The translations under genes were made by a program, and so were the position numbers. The notes beneath the pieces are model-generated. The model saw nothing but the letters and a program-made list of their open reading frames with translations, searched no databases and was not told the origin of the DNA. DNA of 5,019 bases from Nitrospirota bacterium. Lineage in GTDB: Bacteria; Nitrospirota; Thermodesulfovibrionia; Thermodesulfovibrionales; SM23-35. The DNA is taken from the NCBI GenBank assembly GCA_018262395.1, contig JAGSYM010000108.1, positions 1-5,019 of the forward strand. Direction: 5' to 3'. The stretch's first letter is position 1; the number at the start of each line of letters is the position of its first letter. Below, piece by piece: positions 4,996-5,019 of this stretch.

Positions 4996-5019
4996 GAAGA
5001 GAAAAGAGTTGCCATCTTT
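4992..5019 (+). CDS. Start of a probable HepT-like (DUF86) ribonuclease toxin gene, cut by the right edge
   Basis: Only nine codons are visible (MRREKSCHL). Three things support a gene: the ATGA overlap with the nucleotidyltransferase stop, purine-rich sequence upstream, and the MRR start common in HepT proteins. Genes of the MNT family are very often followed in this way by hepT, whose product is a HEPN-fold RNase. The RX4-6H catalytic motif would lie far beyond the edge, so identity rests on context. Confidence 0.55.

Overview
The window looks like ordinary core chromosome of a Gram-negative-type, probably anaerobic bacterium. The ATP synthase c subunit carries a signal peptide, the a and c genes stand apart from the rest of the synthase, the DnaE keeps an intact PHP metal site, and the intergenic repeats belong to a style common in Nitrospirota and Desulfobacterota-like genomes. 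I infer one of those phyla (Nitrospirota/Thermodesulfovibrionia slightly favoured). No rRNA or other marker is present to settle this.

Layout: (1) 1-315, minus strand: the N-terminal 105 codons of DNA polymerase III alpha (dnaE), running off the left edge. (2) 316-493: a divergent intergenic region with a promoter for each direction, a GC-rich inverted repeat and two short perfect palindromes. (3) 494-2803: a complete class A penicillin-binding protein (PBP1A type), followed after 10 bp by 2814-3116, a small exported two-TPR protein, probably in the same operon. (4) 3117-3318: no gene; dispersed-type palindromic repeats. (5) 3319-4514: a transcription unit with its own promoter, atpB (a subunit), atpE (c subunit) and a strong intrinsic terminator. 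(6) 4515-4686: a gap with no convincing gene, only a weak short ORF. (7) 4687-5019: a MntA-like minimal nucleotidyltransferase whose stop overlaps the ATG of a gene cut by the right edge, probably hepT, giving a MntA/HepT toxin-antitoxin pair.

How the genes work together: the PBP1A and TPR protein form a cell-envelope unit (peptidoglycan polymerisation and cross-linking plus a likely periplasmic accessory protein). AtpB and AtpE form the ion-translocating core of FoF1 ATP synthase; b, delta and the F1 subunits must be encoded elsewhere. The MNT/HepT pair is an accessory module next to a terminator.

I found no clearly undescribed system. The best second looks are the two divergent promoters that would give leaderless or nearly leaderless mRNAs, the replacement of the Na+-ligand glutamine by methionine in AtpE, the split a-c operon, and the nested palindromic repeats before atpB.
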